Shown here: piece by piece, positions 22,198-33,830 of the stretch
Numbering within the stretch: the stretch's first letter is position 1
How the letters are laid out: each line of letters opens with the position of its first letter
Origin: Homarus americanus
Lineage: Eukaryota > Arthropoda > Malacostraca > Decapoda > Nephropidae
NCBI RefSeq assembly: GCF_018991925.1
Contig: NW_024753828.1
Location: forward strand, 1,287,620 to 1,351,619
Direction: 5' to 3'
DNA length: 64,000 nucleotides
Translations under genes and position numbers: made by a program
Notes under the pieces: model-generated
Databases searched by the model: none
Seen by the model: the letters and a program-made list of their open reading frames with translations, nothing else
What the model was told of the DNA's origin: nothing

Positions 22198-24445
22198 CAG
22201 TTAAGTCCTCGCTTAATGTCGTGGTTCCGTTCCTGAAAACTGCGACGTTAACGAAATCAATTTTCCCCATAAGAAATAGATAAAATCCGGAAGTTAGGTT
22301 CCTGAACCTCCCTTTGCCCCATGAAATATAATTACATATACAGAAATTCAATGGCATTTATATAGAAAATAGTATTTTGTATTGTACTCACTGATGGGCG
22401 GAGTGTGTTGTGGGTAGTGGAGCAGAGGAGAATGCCGGGAGCAGAGGAGGAGGAAGGCGGGAGCTGTTGTGAAGATGCTGCTGCTGCTGCTGCCTTCCAG
22501 TGACGAAAAAAAGAATCCAGCATTAACTGCTTAGTGCTCCTCATCTTCTTCTCCTTGTAGACCTCATTGTAACAAGCAAGACTGTCATCAATGCTGCGTT
22601 GAATCTATGAGTTACGTTCTCTGTTTGGGTTGTCATCATTGAAAATTTGCATTCCTTGCTGAATCATGTTGAACGCTTCTGCCATCCTCTTGGTAGTTAG
22701 CTTTTGTTGTGCAATTTCTTCGTCGTCGTCTTCTTCAACGGAACTGTGTTCTGTTAGTTGTTGCAAATCCTCATTGGTGAGCTCTTCTATATGGAATGCC
22801 AGGACTTGCTCAATAGCCTCTGATTCCAGCTCATGAAAGCCTGCCTGTCTAGCCAAGCTGAGGATATCTCTATTCACTGCTGGGACTAAGTCCGTGAATC
22901 CCATTAAACTGTTGACGCATTCGGGCCACAATTTACGCCACACACCATTCAGGCAACTTTCTGAAACCTCTTCCCATGCCTTGTCAATGTTGTCGATTGC
23001 ATGAAGAATGCTGAAGCCCCACCAATATTCTCGGATTGTAGGTTTATTTTCTCCGTCTGTAGCCTTTAGCAGTTGATCCATGGTACGCCGTAAATAATAC
23101 CCCTTGAATGCGTCGATGACGCCTTGGTCCATAGGCTGCATCAGTGCTGTCATGTTGGGAGGCAGGAATACAACTCGAACATTGTCATGTAAGTCATTGA
23201 TATTGGGAGGATGAGCTGGAGCATTGTCAACGACAAGAAGAATTTTGAAGTCAAGGTTCTCCTTGGCACAGTATTCCTTCATTGCAGGGATGGCGTACTA
23301 AGTTCACCACTGGCTAAATATGGCGCTGGTTATCCATGCCTTCTTATTTGCCTTGTAAATGACAGGAAGGTGTTCCTTGGAGTAACCTTTCAAAGCCCGT
23401 GGGTTGGCAACGCGAGAAATTAGCATAGGCTTTAGCTTTAAGTTGCCAGCAGCGTTCGCGCCAAGCAGCAGCGTCAAACGGTCTTTTGCCGCTTTAAGAC
23501 CTGCCAATCTTTTCTCTTCCATTGAGATATAGGTTCTATCTGACATCCTCTTCCAAAAGAGACCAGTCTCATCCACATTAAAGACTTGCTTTGCTGAGTT
23601 GCCTCCTTCCTTGATATGTTTTTGAATTCAGGCAGGAATATCTCGGCAGCAACCGTATCTGAACTAGCAGCTTCACCAGTCATCTTGATGTTATAGAAGT
23701 TATAACAGTGCTTAAAATGATGAAACCATCCTCCGCTGGCAGTAAAGTTCTCTTCCTTTGACCCTTCAGCCTCTACTGCCTTTAAGTCGTCAAAAAAGGA
23801 TTTTGCTTTGGGCTGGATAACCATAAGGCTCACAGGGGCATTGCGTTGATTCTGGTCCTCCATCCACATAGCCAGCATCTTTTCCATCTTTTAAATCATG
23901 GAACTTCGAGTCCAACTTGTCTTTGTTGCACTCAGAGAACTACCACTTCCAGCACTAGCCTTAATCTTGTCTGTGTTGGACCGGAGAGTACGCACTGTTG
24001 TGGGGGTTAGTCCAAGCGCACCAGCAATGTCCACAGCACCTTCCCCTTTTTCAAACCGGGTTAAAACCTCCATTTTTGTAGCAAGGCTAATGGTTTTACG
24101 TTGCTTCTTCACAACACTAGCATCAGTAGCAGTTGATGGGCGCTTGGAAGCCATTTTGAATGGTTAGATTACAGGATTACGAGCAAAAACACCTGAACAT
24201 GTAAGAATTCTGTGGAAGCCTAACAAAGACTGGCATCGCTTGGGTACGCTGTATGACTTTCCGTGAGTGAGAGGTAACACGCCAAGATGAGAGAGGGTGA
24301 TACACCATAAAAAACAGACCGTGACAACGCAAAAACGAAGTTATATCGAGTCATCGGGACATTAACTGAATTATTGGTATCTAAAGAGTAGCGACTTTAT
24401 AACGGAACAATGTTAATGGGGACAACCTTAAATGAGGAGTTACTG
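22198..24445 (-). mobile_element. Tigger transposon (cagttaagtcctcgcttaat ends)
   Basis: Left end cagttaagtcctcgcttaat and right-end complement cagtaactcctcatttaagg form diverged inverted repeats, with TA at 22196-22197 and 24446-24447. Length is 2248 bp. A minus-strand transposase pseudogene occupies most of it. A related right end is at 46361. A (CTG)n stretch at 22474-22497 encodes an Ala run in the C-terminus. Confidence 0.88.
22332..24154 (-). pseudogene. Tigger transposase pseudogene
   Basis: It reads from ATG at 24154 (MASKRPSTATDASVVKKQRK), a psq-type helix-turn-helix, through TAA at 23891-23893 that is in frame between SSMI and KMEKMLAMWMEDQ. Next come the CENP-B domain (NFTASGGWFHHFK) and a one-base frameshift in a T5 run at 23619-23623. 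The DDE core has Asp in MDETGLFWKRM, LLVVDNAPAHPP and LMQPMDQGVI, spacing DD32D. Stops TGA 23304-23306 and TAG 23298-23300 lie between the first and second catalytic residues, and TAG 22605-22607 precedes the C-terminal tail. Restoring one base would give about 607 codons. Four stops and a shift make it inactive, though each domain is recognisable. Confidence 0.9.
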
Positions 24446-24679
24446 TACAGGAGCATGAGGTAAGGAAGGAGGGGAAGGGTCACATTGGAATGTGTCCGTG
24501 TTGTTCCCCCCCAAAGGGTCGGCTCACTGATTGTTTGTTTACTAAACTACCTCATTAATGATACAATATTGTTTATTTATTTTTCATTAATTAGTATAGA
24601 TATGTTTCTGTAATAATCTGTGCTTATAAATACCTGTAACCTTCATATACAGTACAGTATAGTACAGTATAGTACAGTA

Positions 24680-25735
24680 CAGTATAGTCTGGATTTACGC
24701 GGCTTTTGTTTATGCGTTTGGTCATTTACGCGGTGCCTTGCCAGAATGAAAAAGCTTTAATTATGCGGTAAATTCGGTCATTTACGCGGCGAGCGGCTGG
24801 AGAGGTCCAGACCGCTGTGCTATTTTAAACCCACACGGTCCATTCTTGACCATATGCGGGAAGCGGCGCGGTGAGTGGTGATCATTAGGCCGCTCTTACG
24901 TTATCGCTGACGTCATATGACGTATCGGACTGTGATTGGGCCACGCATCCTTACCACCCAAGCATTCCCTCCGCCGCTAGCTGTGATTGGTCTAATGTAA
25001 CATGACGTACCCTGCCACCAGAGGGTAGAAGTCGCTGACCTAGCCGGGCCTGTCTCATTGTTCTCAGTCCGCGTATACAGTTCTCTCTTGTGCCCGCTAT
25101 TCCCCTCACAATGGCTTCAGCGGGACCCCCACCACACGAGAAAAACGTTGAATTACCTGGACCTAGCCATGATAATGTGAAGGAAATCATCGAGTTGGGG
25201 GGAGAAAATTAAGCTCATCCTTGACAACGACCCAGACAAGCATCGGTATGAAGCGTCTAATAACCATCTGACGAAAGTTATGGAGCCATATATCCAGATC
25301 TATCTCGACAACACCAATGCTAGTCGTCAACGAAGTATTGAGGACTTCCTCGCCCCCAACCTACCACAACCACAGCCAGCCCAAGTCAGTGATAGTGATA
25401 TTGACAGTGAGGATATGGACTTTGAGGGGTTTGTCTGGGGGGCCCTGCAAACCTCTGCGAGTAGTGAAAGTGATTCACCGGAGGGCAACTAATCTGCCCT
25501 CTGCCTCGGAACCAGCCGCCATCCACGTGTGTCGACCCAGCTTTTCTACAAACGTAAGTGTTAAAAACCTAATATTGATATTTCTCTTAATTATTGTGTG
25601 TGCATACCATCATAAAATTAAGATGTTATTTTTACTACAACGGAAAAAGTGGAGTTTGGGGGTCGGCCCAGTCTCTATTTCAATTAATCCCATATGTTCT
25701 GTTATTTCATTTATGCGTAAATGCAGACTATACTG
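24680..25735 (+). mobile_element. Internally deleted Tigger derivative
   Basis: Inverted ends cagtatagtctggatttacg and the complementary gcgtaaatgcagactatactg; the left flank is TA, the right is CA, probably a mutated TA. The 5' coding start MASAGPPPHEKN (25111) matches the gene at 19624, then jumps after about 30 codons to the C-terminal region (MEPYIQIYLDNTNASRQ, then MDFEGFVWGAL, stop at 25492) in another frame. All catalytic sequence is missing, so it depends on a transposase in trans. A (tacag)n-like microsatellite sits just left, at 24650-24680. Confidence 0.88.
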
Positions 25736-25754
25736 CACTATGTATATACCCCAA

Positions 25755-27300
25755 AGGTAAAAAATAATGTCATTCAAGATATCTTCAGGTCATAACACGC
25801 ACTAGTCTCCCACCCAATAATGGGTAACCTGACATTGCATCTGGTCAGGTTAATAATATGACCCAATAATCTCCCATTATTACAGTTATGTATTACAGTC
25901 AATTGAGTGAAATGTCTACTTATTCTAGGCTAAAGATGACAGATCTGCTGGTGAGTACAATATATACATTATTATGTTAACAGTAAGAACAATATTGTAC
26001 AGTGGTGTTTGTATAAATAACTTCTGCTCCTACAAGTTCTAACACAGCTCTATTCATGCCCGTATCATATAGAAATTTTGTTTTTTAAATATATTTATTT
26101 AACCAAACTTTTAGATAAAGTATTGAAGATTATTTTGATAAAAAAAATGGTGTGATTTCTTACTTTTTTTATATATATATAAACCAATGGAATTCCCATC
26201 ACTATATCATATAGAAATATTTCGTTTAAGGATATCTTAGTGGTAACTTCTCGCAGAGAATTTATTAAGGTCATTATGGTATCAAATTCAATTAGCCACG
26301 CTTGAGTGAGGAAGAGGGGGGGGACCACACGACCATCATCCCCCAACAAAGGTTTGCTACTGCCAACAACACTCAGGTGAAATTACCCACACTGTGTCAC
26401 ACGCATACAAACATTACCCACACTGTGCTACACACACCAACATTACACACACACAAAACATACACACACAACAAACACACACACACAACACACATTCACA
26501 CACAACACACAAACACACACACACAACACACATTCACACACAACACACACACACACACACACACAAAAAACACAAACACACAAACACACACACACAACAC
26601 ACACAAACAAACAAACACACACACACACAACACACACACACAAACAAACACACACACACACACAAACACAAACACAAAAAAAAACAAAAAACAAGGGAAT
26701 TAAGACAGCAAGCATGAGGAGTGAGGGTCTTATTGTATGACACACATCTGCGTGTGTGTGACTGCATGGTAGCGAGTTAAATATCAGTTGTTGAGGAGTG
26801 CTTGACAACACTCATTTCCACTCCATCTCTCTAATCACCCACACCTTTCTGCTTTCTCTCTCCATATTTCAAAATATTATGTAACATAATGTTGAGGGGA
26901 TACAAATTTGCTCATTTATACTGATCACAATCTCCCAAAAATACTTTATCTTTCGTGTTTATTCAAGACATCTTTAGGTCATGAGACCCACTAATCTCCC
27001 ACCCAAGAAAGGGTGACCTGACATTCCACCAGAAGGTCAGTAATATGAGACCGCTAATCCTCCACCCTACCTCCACCAGACATTGTGTTAGGTCAGGTCA
27101 ATTACATGAGACTCACTAATCCCACAAAGCTCCATGGGAGTGAAAAATAACAGTCTTTGCTGTAACACACAGCTTCATTCATGCCCAAATCCTATAGATT
27201 TTTCATTTCTAAATATATTTATTTTCCCAAACTTTTAGATAACCTATTCTGGATTATTATAGTAAAGAAATTGAGTTTCTAACCAAATTAGAACTGCATT
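25755..27300. repeat. Two diverged direct copies of an interspersed repeat
   Basis: 25755-25880 and 26950-27090 share tcaggtcataacacgcacta / taggtcatgagacccactaa and the following gacctgacatt block. 26040-26150 and 27170-27260 share cattcatgcccgtatc / cattcatgcccaaatc and an aaatatatttattt block. The inverted relative is at 12005-12335. No ends or coding region identified. Confidence 0.55.
26395..26690. repeat. (CA)n-rich microsatellite
   Basis: Irregular cacaca tracts broken by aaca, ttca and caaa variants over about 300 bp. It creates HTHTH and CVCVC reading frames that are not genes. Confidence 0.95.
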
Positions 27301-27309
27301 TACGGACTC

Positions 27310-27556
27310 CGGTAGTTTAGACTCGAGGAAAACATCTCCGGCACCTGGAAACGTTCTGGGGAAGTGGGCTAGTGTCTGTGTGTGCAAGATGTCTATTTTA
27401 GACACTCGGAATTTTTTCCCAGTAACCAGAAAAGATTCCGGGGATAAGAAATATTTCCTGGTTTGACAAAGTTGTCTGGCTACCCGGAAATCTCTTGTCC
27501 CTGGAAGTGCTCTGAACTAATTGTTCTGGCTATTCCGGCTAACGGGGATATCACTG
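27310..27556. mobile_element. One-ended copy of the cagtgatatctccg MITE family
   Basis: The right end (ctaacggggatatcactg, then TA at 27557) with upstream ccggaaatctcttgtccctg matches 10960-11084. A left end is not found, so it is truncated. Confidence 0.7.
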
Positions 27557-28005
27557 TACTGCTGATCAAATTAAAGGCCATTATTTGCATCATGCAGTAA
27601 CAAAAGAATCCTTAACATCTCCCACCCGAGTGTTGTTCAACTGCACTTCAAAGATGACCAAAGACCTCCCAAGTTTAAATGACTCTGCTGACCGGTGCTA
27701 ATTTGACTGCTAAGATAGGAGATGCTTTGTTAAGGTTTAGAATAAACCCATAAGCATCCATAGCCAATATTTCCAAAGCTTTCTTAAGAATAGGATAGCA
27801 GTAAGAGGACAGGGATTTTATGTGGTTTTTGTGGTCAGAGGATCCTGAAAAAGAGGACAGCCCATTAACTACAATAGACTCTTGCCATTCGCGAGTTCGT
27901 GATTCGTGATTTTGACGATTACTGGTAAGCGGTGGCTATGGTGGCTAGCTTGCAAGCCTTTTCCCAAAGCACAACGAGTCAATCCATACAGCATCTCGTG
28001 TTGTA

Positions 28006-28415
28006 CAGTAAACCCTCGATAACTCGGCATATATGGGGCTCTAGCCTTGCCGAGTTATCCCAAATTCTGTCTTATCGAGACACTTCTGCCCTCCTACAAA
28101 AATACAACAATAAAAAATTATCGACCCATATATGTGTACAAGTACAGGTAATTACTAAATGTAAAAAGTAACACTTACCAGCACTGCAGGCGAAGAATAA
28201 AGCAACATAGTAGGAGAGACAGATGCATAGTAGATGACACAGAGGTATGGTAGTGACAGAGAGTCATGGTAGGTGATGCAGGTGGCCAGATATGCAATGA
28301 TTTTCCCAGATAATTTTATATATCTCGGCATTTCCCGAGTTATACTAATACAGTACTTTCCGAGACCATACCCATGCCTAGTTATATGAAATTACGAGTT
28401 ATCGAGGGTTTACTG
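28006..28415. mobile_element. MITE, cagtaaaccctcgataactc ends
   Basis: Perfectly matching inverted tips (left cagtaaaccctcgataactc, right gagttatcgagggtttactg), flanked by TA at 28004-28005 and 28416-28417. The 410-bp element has no coding sequence; a palindromic core (actcggcatatatgggg to ttgccgagttat) lies near its left end. Confidence 0.93.
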
Positions 28416-28417
28416 TA

Positions 28418-29083
28418 CAGTCAGTTCTGCTACAACGCGATAGTTGTGTTCTTGTAAAACCTCGCATTGTAGAAATTCGCGCAATAGAAATAACAGGGCT
28501 TATGGAGTAAATAGGGTTAGGCAGAGATTACCGTACTCGAAATCGAAAAAAAAATTAGTAGTTAGCCTAACACAAAGGATAGCAGAGTCTAAATAAATGT
28601 TACATTCATATCTAAAAATGAAATCATACAGTAAATGTAACACAGTTAATACCACAAAATTGGAGAAATAGTAAGCAAAAATCACTGAGGACGCTTCAAA
28701 ACAACCCACGTGTTTCAACTGATTGTGTGATTTTAACAGAGAGCAAGGGTGTAAAACGCTATTAGTCCGCACTGTGAAACATTATTTTTATTTATTTTTT
28801 CACACAGTATTTATGGGAACAGCTAAATTTGCAAATAAAGGATGAAATTTATACAGTCCCTATCAAATAACACTTCACAAACAAAACACATGAATCAATT
28901 GAACATGTGATGTTAAACGTGAACTGTAAACACTGCATAACCCCGCGCCAAGCGACAGTACAGTACACTTAAAACGTTCGAGTGGAATCCCGTTACAGCC
29001 AACACGCGTTCGCGTTTTACAAATATCGTTCTTCTATTCATCAATTGCGTTATAGCCAATTCGCGTTGTAGCAAAAATGACTG
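28418..29083 (-). mobile_element. Deleted Tigger (cagtcagttctgctacaacg ends) abutting the previous MITE
   Basis: Left end cagtcagttctgctacaacg; right-end complement cagtcatttttgctacaacg. TA lies on both sides, the left TA (28416-28417) being shared with the MITE at 28006-28415. It belongs to the family at 13871-14407, without recognisable coding remains beyond the shared 3' region. Confidence 0.88.
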
Positions 29084-29114
29084 TACTCTCAAAACTTTAG
29101 TGTTTCTGTGAGAA

Positions 29115-29273
29115 ATGGCCCCTAAAAGAATGCCTAGTGTCAGTGCTAATGATGCTAGTGGAGTGAAATGTAAAAGGCAAAAGTCAATGATGACCCTGAC
29201 AAAGAAAGTTTTATTATTAAATAAGTTAAAAGATGGGATGCGTGCTGCCATGGCTGGTCAGTTGTTGGTATAG
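29115..29273 (+). pseudogene. Tigger transposase N-terminal remnant
   Basis: A 52-codon frame, MAPKRMPSVSANDASGVKCK then LTKKVLLLNKLKDGMRAAMA, resembles the basic leader and first helix of a psq-type DNA-binding domain. A stop at 29271 and the MITE inserted at 29284 follow. No downstream part of the gene is found. Confidence 0.5.
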
Positions 29274-29283
29274 GTATAGTGTA

Positions 29284-29921
29284 CAGTAAAAGTCCAAAAA
29301 TCCGGATGCCAGAAATCCGGACCGCCTGAGAATCCGGACTTTTCGAAAACTCAAACTTAACTTTTTTTTTTTTTTTTTTTTTAGCTGGCTTTTGTGTGCA
29401 TGCGTGAGCGCCACAGCTGCACAGCGACCATGCGGTCGCCACTTTAAAACGAGCAATCAAACAGTGACAACGTATGTAATTTTGAATCCTACTCATTCCA
29501 TTTACAGAGTACTGTACAAGCCCATAATAATGGCTCCTAAAGTAGATAAACTTCATTGTGTGAAGAGAAAGAAGAACACTTTGAAATTGAGTGACAAACT
29601 TGAAATAATTAAGAAACTAGAACGTGGTGTGAGCAATACTGTTCTAATGGAAATATATAACATTGGAAAGTCTACAATTTATGATATAAAAAAGGCAAAG
29701 AATAAAATTTTAGAATTCACAGCTTTATCTTTAAAACTGCTCTTTTAGATAAAAGAAGCATGCTATATTTGCTAATGAATAAACTATCAAAATGTACCTT
29801 TTCATCTCTTCTTTATTTCTCCTGAAATTTGAATTTTAAAAGTACTGCCTGAGAATCCGGAAAATCCGAAAATCCGGACCGACCCAATCCCCAAGCAGTC
29901 CGGATTTTTGGACTTATACTG
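29284..29921 (+). mobile_element. Deleted Tigger, aatccgga iteron family
   Basis: Left end cagtaaaagtccaaaaatcc and right-end complement cagtataagtccaaaaatcc, with TA at 29282-29283 and 29922-29923. The core aatccgga is repeated at 29299, 29314 and 29331, spacing 15 and 17. The plus strand keeps the first ~70 codons of a transposase. Confidence 0.9.
29530..29748 (+). pseudogene. Tigger/pogo transposase N-terminal fragment
   Basis: The frame starts MAPKVDKLHCVKRKKNT and continues LSDKLEIIKKLERGVSN and GKSTIYDIKKAKNKIL, a clear psq-type helix-turn-helix. It then runs into non-homologous sequence and a stop. The CENP-B-like and DDE domains are deleted. Confidence 0.75.
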
Positions 29922-30039
29922 TAGTGCACTAAGGTAGTATAAGTTGGTAATCGCAGCTTTGCCAATTTACGTCATTTCCTGGAACCTATCCCTCACGAAC
30001 GGCAGGGGGTCTTCTTCATATCTGTATTTTTTGGAAGCA

Positions 30040-30114
30040 GAACCTCGATAAATCGGACTAATTGAGGCAGACCCCCAGTCCCAAAAATTAGAAAGTCCGA
30101 AAACAACGAATATG
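30040..30114. mobile_element. Possible one-sided Tigger-type end
   Basis: cagaacctcgataaatcgga then a repeated aaa-tag-aaagtccg core looks like a further inverted-repeat family, but no partner end or flanking TA is visible. The next element begins at 30115. Confidence 0.35.
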
Positions 30115-30666
30115 CAGGCATCCCCTGGGTTACGGAAGGTATGAGTCCTTGAAAATTTGTCCGTAACGTGAAATTCCGTAACACGAAACCAATTTTCCCA
30201 TTGACTTCCATTATATAATTGGAGATATGTTCCCAAGGAAATATTCTCGGCAAAAAGACGTAATACAAGCACATTTATGAATGAAAATAATTTTTTTTAC
30301 GACAAACATTAATTATTTTATGATATAATAATAAATATACAAAACACTTGAATTAAACTTACCACAAACAATGTTGAGTGCTGCGTTAGGTGAGGTAAGG
30401 TGGTGCAATTGAAGTTAATGGGAGGGAGACGGAGGGGCACTACTGGCTCCTGCCTCGTCCTGTACAGTATTGTAGCAACCACAAAGAAATCCACACAAAA
30501 TAAATTTTATAGTTTCTGTGATTTTTTTCTAATAGTATTGGAAGAAAAAATAAATAAAAACATAAAAATAAATCCGTAAGGGCGAAATTTTTGTCCCTAT
30601 CACAAATTCATTGGTAATAATTTACAAAATCCGTAAAAGCAAATTTCCGTAACCGGGGGATGCCTG
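30115..30666. mobile_element. MITE, caggcatcccctgggttacg ends
   Basis: Left tip caggcatcccctgggttacg and right-tip complement caggcatcccccggttacgg. The ccgtaac core is repeated 15 bp apart at about 30161-30182. TA dinucleotides lie 2 bases outside the left tip and 1 base outside the right tip, so exact termini are uncertain. The left end of another copy is at 43569. Confidence 0.75.
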
Positions 30667-31292
30667 GTATATGGGGGGGGGGGAGGAGGAGATATCACTG
30701 CTTATCAGAACTGTTTCAAAGAAAATCAGTTGATGTTATGTTGTTATTGCACTTCAACAACTAAAGTCTTTAAGTGTATAACAAGGTTATTAAAAGAATA
30801 TTATATTAACAATAAAAAAAATATGAAACAGAACTCTCTGGGTTGAAAATCAGACATCTAAGTCTGGTTGTTAACAACTGTTGTCACTGAGATGATTGTT
30901 ATTTACTGAAAAGTGTTATAAGTAAGTAACCACAGAATTTGTTTTATGAATAAAGAGAAAACTGTATACTGTACAGTACTATAAAGATAAAAATAAGAGC
31001 AAAAAGTGTAGGAGTATATTGTATGTGGAAGACAAGCGTTTATCTGGGAGCTCCCTCCCCCTCTCTCCCACATGGTTCCTTTAACACTTCTTTATGCAAT
31101 TCCACCACAATTCTCATATAATTTAAGATCATTTGGTGCCAGGTTGATAAAATATTATCCTAAAAGAATCAGCTTTCCTGAAAAAAGAATTGCACACTGA
31201 AAACCATGAGTCATTTGTTTTCAAAGAGCAAACAGTTGATTGGATTACCACAATGTCTGTCTTCAACATTAGTAAATTAGTACAGTACAGTA

Positions 31293-32117
31293 CAGTGGTC
31301 CCTCGGTTAATGAAATTTTGGTTGACAAATTACCTTCCATAAGAATCTTCAATTTGGTTAACGAACAAAAATTCGGTTAACGAAATTTTTACGAAATCAT
31401 GTCAACATGTTTTCGCTTGCTCACCAGCTGGAATATAAGTCTGCCAATACAGTAATCGGTTCTAGGGCTTAAATTCGTTCCCATTTGAGTAAATATCAAG
31501 AAGGTTGTACAATTCAATAATTTTCCAAGTTTTATATTAAATTTTTTAGTCATTTTAACCCTTATTTAACATAATTGCAGTACAGGAAACTAGTTTTTGG
31601 TGCGCCATTCAGCCACTGACTCACCCAGCAGGACGTTAGTTTGTATCTCTGGTCAGTGGAGGTAACATCTTGCTTGTGGCTCTCTTGAACATAAACTATT
31701 TTTACGTTTTTACAGTACAATTATTGTTCATTCTGAAATTTATTTTACATATTGACAATATATAGTGCATGCAGTGTTGACTTAAATAAAATAATCTTGA
31801 ATTATACCTAGTGAACTTAAAATTTTATTGGTGAAATGACGGCATGAAGCATGGGGTGATTTCTCTTCCACCCCCACTTCCTTCTCTTCTCCCTTCTCCT
31901 CCACCCCCTCTTCTAATTCCCATCATCATCATCATCATCAACCAGGAGCCTTCTACATGCACACCTCAAAGTAAGTGTACTTTACTGCATTTATTTTTAC
32001 TTTGTATGTAATTTTCGGTGAGCTGGAACCAATTACCCAAAATCCCATTGAAACAATGGTTTCAGTTAACGAATGACCTTCTGCAATGAATTGTGTTCGT
32101 TAACCGAGGGACCACTG
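31293..32117 (+). mobile_element. MITE, cagtggtccctcggttaa family
   Basis: Left cagtggtccctcggttaatg, right complement cagtggtccctcggttaacg, TA on both sides (31291-31292, 32118-32119). 825 bp. It contains a (CAT)n tract at 31921-31940 that varies among copies (36957, 42638, 47570). Sister copies: 36323-37165, 42447-43312, 47393-48030, partial at 32917, 37833, 44106 and 63945. Confidence 0.93.
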
Positions 32118-32204
32118 TACAGTCATGTATTTATCATTGTAATGACCACTGTTGTACATGTTAGTTAACGTAAAATCAGACGATTCATATTACGCTCAAT
32201 AGCC

Positions 32205-33600
32205 TACAAAACATGTAGCTATGCTTTCTTTATTGAGTCCCTTGTCTGAAGCGTCCGTTTTCTCATCGCTTCAGGACACCAGAGTCCTCCATTTTCCCTC
32301 GATCCTGGAGTGCACCCGAGACTCCGTTATTCCTTAGTATCTCGGGGCACGGCACAAAATTTGAAATTGCGACTGTAGTTGTATATGTTAAGGCAAATTA
32401 GATAGGTCTGATTACAGACGAAACATTCAAAATCCCTTGTGAGTGATGTTGAAAGCTTCAACTGAATTTATTGTTAGTAAAACTTGTCAAATAAGTGAGT
32501 GTTGAGTCTGCCAGTAAGAATGGCATCTCCTAATATCGTCCTTGGGGATAGCCACGAATTTCCAATTGCTACTGAAGTTAGATTACTTTAATGCCCATGC
32601 CTCAGAGAATCTGATGTTTGTAGTTTGATTAATGTCAGTTGTCTATTTAAGAAAGCAATTAACTTCCTGAAAAGATTCTGTCAAACTCTATATCTCCAAG
32701 ATCTCAACATATACTCATCGAGGGTCCTTGTCTGAAATCCCACTGATGTTGTGAGAATGACGTTACTGTAACAGCGTGTATATTTGATGCCTATTTCACT
32801 TTCTCCTGGCAAGCTCAATCTCTGATTAGATTATAAAAATAGACATAAGAAATTCACCAGACCCATGAGAATAATTTTCATAGTTAAATGTACAACAGCT
32901 GATTTAAATGTAATTACAGTGGTCCCTCGGTTAACGAACACAATTCGTTCCACAGAGTCGTTCGTTAACCTAAAATTTTGTTAACCGAATCCAATATTTC
33001 AATGGGATATTGAGTAATTGGTTCCAGCTCAGAGAAAAGTACATACAAAGTAAAGCCAAAAATGCATTGTCAGAAACACTCCTAAAATTCCCCTAAATCA
33101 CTATATATAAAGTCATGCGCTGGTTAACGTCTGATCGCATATACGTCCGTGCCCCCCCCCCCCAAAAAAAACAAAAAAACATGACGCCTGCTGGACCACC
33201 ACTCCACGACCCCCTGACGGAGACACGATGATCCTCCCCATACTGGTCAGATATTATGTGTTAAAGGAATATGCTTCCTTACTTAGGCTTTTTTAAGCAT
33301 TTGCCTCCAGGTGTAATGTTAACCTACATCTATTGAGGATAAAATCTTTCACCTACAAATTGACAACAACACATTTGCTGTAATCAGACATATCTAGTTG
33401 CCTCAACAATTGCAACCCCAGTTGCAATTGGGGTTGCAATTTCAAATTCTGTGGCATTACTAAAAATAGTAAAGTTTCTGGTGCACTCTAAGATTAAGAG
33501 AGAAAACGGAGGACTCAGGCGTCCTGATGTGAGAGAAAAAGGACTTGTATGACGGAGGACCAAATAAAAAAAGCATAGCTACATATTTTGTGGACTACAG
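32205..33600. repeat. Large inverted repeat, arms of about 300 bp
   Basis: The left arm (from gtagctatgctttctttatt near 32215, through ggtctgattacagac near 32407) is complementary, with indels, to the right arm (gtaatcagacatatctag near 33380 to aaaaagcatagctac near 33568). The loop holds a truncated cagtggtccctcgg MITE end at 32917. No coding sequence in the arms. Confidence 0.7.
32917..33115. mobile_element. Truncated cagtggtccctcggttaacg MITE
   Basis: It begins at TA (32915-32916) with cagtggtccctcggttaacg and matches the first ~200 bp of the element at 42447. It breaks off near 33110, where a different end-like sequence (agtcatgcgctggttaacg) begins. Confidence 0.75.
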
Positions 33601-33659
33601 TATTAAGCGTATCCTTTTCACCACTTTGTAATAAACCTAGCCATGCCTATGTGTGTTTA

Positions 33660-33830
33660 TGATATTTACCATAACATTATATATATATTCAGTGGGTCTA
33701 AATGGTCGTGTAAAATGGGAAATTTGGGGTTGGGTCTTGGGTGCCTGAACCAATTAGAATAAATCCCATAGGTTCTGTACTTTTGTTATCGGCGGGGTCC
33801 CAATTAGGCGCGATAACCAAGGGATGACTG
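33660..33830 (+). mobile_element. Tigger right end with variant tip (cagtcatcccttggttatcg)
   Basis: The subterminal backbone (aaatttggggttgggtc, then aataaatcccataggttctg) is the same as in the elements at 21740-21883 and 45690-45830. The repeated core is changed to gttatcgg / gcgataac, and the tip complement reads cagtcatcccttggttatcg. TA follows at 33831-33832. The left part is missing. Confidence 0.75.

Noticed and set aside
26302..26811. HTHTH / CVCVC frames over the CA tract
   Set aside because: Simple-sequence artefact.
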